From: Betaproteobacteria bacterium
GTDB taxonomy: Bacteria; Pseudomonadota; Gammaproteobacteria; Burkholderiales; SG8-39
Length of the DNA: 6,490 nucleotides
Reading direction: 5' to 3'
NCBI GenBank assembly: GCA_027317055.1
Contig: DAHVFK010000203.1
Location: forward strand, 1 to 6,490
Shown: one piece after another, positions 4,930 to 6,490 of the stretch
How the letters are laid out: every line of letters begins with the position of its first letter
How positions within the stretch are numbered: the stretch's first letter is position 1
Program-made: the position numbers and the translations under genes
The notes under the pieces: generated by a model
Database searches by the model: none
What the model saw: only the letters and a program-made list of their open reading frames with translations
What the model was told of the DNA's origin: nothing

Positions 4930-5787
4930 TCAGGTCGTTCTCTTGAACAGCACGCGCGCCAGGATGTTCAGCAGCAGGACCGCGAGCGTGATGAGGGTGG
5001 CGCCGCCCCACGCGAGGCGCTGCCAGTCCTGGTAGGGGCTCATCGCGAACTGGAAGATGACAACCGGCAGGTTCGAGATTGGGGCGTTCATGTTCAGCGA
5101 CCAGAACTGGTTGTTGAGCGCGGTGAAAAGCAGCGGCGCGGTCTCGCCGCTCACGCGCGCCACCGCGAGCAGGATACCGGTCAGGATCCCCGTGCGCGCC
5201 GCGCGGTAGGTGACGAACAGGACCATCTTCCACTGCGGGCAGCCGAGCGCCGCGGTCGCCTCGCGCAGGCTGCCCGGCACCAGCTTGAGCATGTCGTCGG
5301 TGGTGCGCACCACCACCGGGATCACCAGCAGGCCGAGCGCGAATGCGCCCGCCCAGCCCGAGAAGTGCTTGACCTGCGCGACGTAGACCGAGTAGACGAA
5401 CAGCCCGATCACGATCGACGGCGCCGACAGCAGCACGTCGTTCAGGAACCGCGTCGCCGAAGCGAGCCAGCTCTTCCTGCCGTACTCGGCCAGGTAGGTG
5501 CCCGCCATTACGCCCACCGGCGTGCCGATCAGGGTTCCGGTCACGACCATCGCCAGGCTGCCCGCGATCGCGTTCGCCAGCCCGCCGTCGGCACCCGGCG
5601 GCGGGGTCATCTTGTAGTACAGCGTGGCGTGCAGCAGCGCGCTGCCGCCCTCGAACAGCAGCGTCGCCAGGATCCACGCCAGCCAGAACAGGCCGAAGCT
5701 CAGCGCCATGGCGGACACCGACAGCATGATCACGTTCTTGCGCTTGCGCGCCGTGTAGAGCGGGTTCGATGCCGTGATGTAGCTCAT
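4930..5787 (-). CDS. pstA: Phosphate ABC transporter permease PstA
   Basis: The 285-residue inner-membrane permease forms the phosphate channel together with PstC. Six hydrophobic segments are visible (roughly 19-45, 74-98, 115-137, 143-160, 198-218 and 257-279). The EAA loop that docks on PstB starts at E176 (EATAALG, 176-182) and is followed by RVSGETAPLLFTALNNQFWS (211-230), typical of PstA. Length is normal for the family (about 280-300). The ATG at 5787 lies 10 bp after the pstC stop, with only a weak GAG as ribosome site, so translational coupling to pstC is likely. No irregularities are seen. Confidence 0.97.
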   Translation of the reverse strand: MSYITASNPLYTARKRKNVIMLSVSAMALSFGLFWLAWILATLLFEGGSALLHATLYYKMTPPPGADGGLANAIAGSLAMVVTGTLIGTPVGVMAGTYLAEYGRKSWLASATRFLNDVLLSAPSIVIGLFVYSVYVAQVKHFSGWAGAFALGLLVIPVVVRTTDDMLKLVPGSLREATAALGCPQWKMVLFVTYRAARTGILTGILLAVARVSGETAPLLFTALNNQFWSLNMNAPISNLPVVIFQFAMSPYQDWQRLAWGGATLITLAVLLLNILARVLFKRTT

Positions 5788-5797
5788 CGGGCTCGGC

Positions 5798-6490
5798 CTA
5801 GGTTCGCGCGCCTTCCTGGCGCGACAGGCGCATCAACATGAACTTCGACAAGGCCAGCACCACCGTGGTGATCACGAACAGGATCAGGCCGAGCTCGAAC
5901 AGAGCCGACAGGTAGGTGTCTCCCACCGCCTCGGTGAACTCGTTCGCCAACGCCGACGCGATACTGTTGCCGGGCGCCAGGAGAGACGCCGACAGGCGGT
6001 GCGCGTTGCCGATCACGAAGGTGACGGCCATCGTTTCGCCGAGGGCGCGCCCCAGCCCCAGCATGACCCCGCCCACCACGCCAACCTTGGTGTACGGAAG
6101 CACGACGCGGAACACGACCTCCCAGGTCGTCGCGCCGAGCCCATAGGCAGATTCCTTGAGCATCGGCGGAACCAGCTCGAACACGTCGCGCATCACCGCC
6201 GCAATGAAAGGAATGACCATGATCGACAGGATCAGGCCGGCGGTCATCATGCCGATGCCGAGCGGCGGCCCGGAGAACAGTCGTCCGACCAGCGGAATGT
6301 TGCCGAACAGCTTCACCAGCAGCGGCTGGACGTAGATCTGCAGCAGCGGCGCGAGCACGAAAAGTCCCCACATGCCGTAGATGATCGACGGGATCGCGGC
6401 CAGCAGCTCGATCGCAGTGCCCAACGGGCGCTTGAGCCAGCCGGGCGAGAGCTCGGTGAGGAAGAGCGCGATGCCGAAGCTCACCGGCAC
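5798..6490 (-). CDS. pstC: Phosphate ABC transporter permease PstC (5' end beyond the right edge)
   Basis: The visible 230 C-terminal residues belong to the other Pst channel subunit. The conserved block ELLAAIPSIIYGMWGLFVLA (visible residues 28-47), the EAA loop ESAYGLG (113-119) with the following LGRALGETMAVTFVIGN (146-162), and the C-terminal stretch ALANEFTEAVGDTYLSALFE (180-199) are all PstC signatures. Full-length PstC is usually about 310-320 residues, so some 80-90 N-terminal residues, including the first membrane segment, are outside. The GTG at the very edge (6490) is an internal valine codon, not a start. It precedes pstA by 10 bp; pstS and the promoter would be expected further right. 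Confidence 0.97.
   Translation of the reverse strand: MPVSFGIALFLTELSPGWLKRPLGTAIELLAAIPSIIYGMWGLFVLAPLLQIYVQPLLVKLFGNIPLVGRLFSGPPLGIGMMTAGLILSIMVIPFIAAVMRDVFELVPPMLKESAYGLGATTWEVVFRVVLPYTKVGVVGGVMLGLGRALGETMAVTFVIGNAHRLSASLLAPGNSIASALANEFTEAVGDTYLSALFELGLILFVITTVVLALSKFMLMRLSRQEGART

Noticed and set aside
4810..5841. Long plus-strand open frame (343 codons) antisense to pstA and the start of pstB
   Set aside because: It is Arg/Gln/His-rich with no domain and lies fully opposite a canonical PstA and the PstB N-terminus.
6488..6490. GTG at the right edge as the start codon of pstC
   Set aside because: The protein begins there in the middle of a conserved PstC segment; about 80-90 residues normally precede it, so the gene is cut by the window edge.

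Overview
The window is GC-rich, gene-dense DNA. Gene content and protein style suggest a proteobacterium, most likely a betaproteobacterium (Rhodocyclales, Burkholderiales or Gallionellaceae-like), but the sequence alone does not fix the taxon. It holds two functionally separate blocks with a transcription regulator between them.

Block 1 (1-3028, all on the minus strand) is a compact four-gene operon for a porin-cytochrome electron conduit. In transcription order it encodes a small periplasmic monoheme cytochrome c (3028-2693), a membrane-anchored tetraheme NapC/NirT/CymA-type quinol-linked cytochrome (2666-2022), a periplasmic decaheme MtrA/MtoA/PioA (DmsE-family) cytochrome (1983-1027), and the N-terminal 331 residues of an MtrB/MtoB/PioB outer-membrane beta-barrel (995-1, running off the left edge). 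The gaps are 26, 38 and 31 bp, and each of the last three genes has a good Shine-Dalgarno. Together the proteins carry 15 CXXCH heme sites and form a path from the quinone pool across the periplasm and through the outer membrane. Whether electrons flow outward (metal or extracellular acceptor reduction) or inward (Fe(II) oxidation) cannot be read from the sequence. The barrel lacks the N-terminal CXXC known from metal-reducing Shewanella MtrB, which leans towards the MtoB/PioB side.

The divergent intergenic region (about 3029-3389) carries a perfect FNR/DNR-type box, TTGAT-N4-ATCAA, at 3256-3269. Its centre is placed exactly as in a class II promoter relative to a minus-strand -10-like hexamer (3228-3233), pointing at the cytochrome operon. 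A second, near-perfect box lies at 3308-3321, just upstream of the plus-strand regulator gene. The regulator (3390-4082, possibly from 3348) is a Crp/Fnr-family protein of DNR type. It has the E-xx-SR recognition helix expected to read TTGAT half-sites but lacks the Fe-S cysteine set of FNR. The simplest model is a local circuit: a DNR-like sensor controls the electron-conduit operon and perhaps itself.

Block 2 (4086-6490, minus strand) is the pstC-pstA-pstB part of a high-affinity phosphate ABC transporter operon. pstC is cut by the right edge. pstB ends 3 bp from the convergent stop codon of the regulator, and no phoU follows it. This block is ordinary; the interest lies in the conduit operon and its regulatory region.
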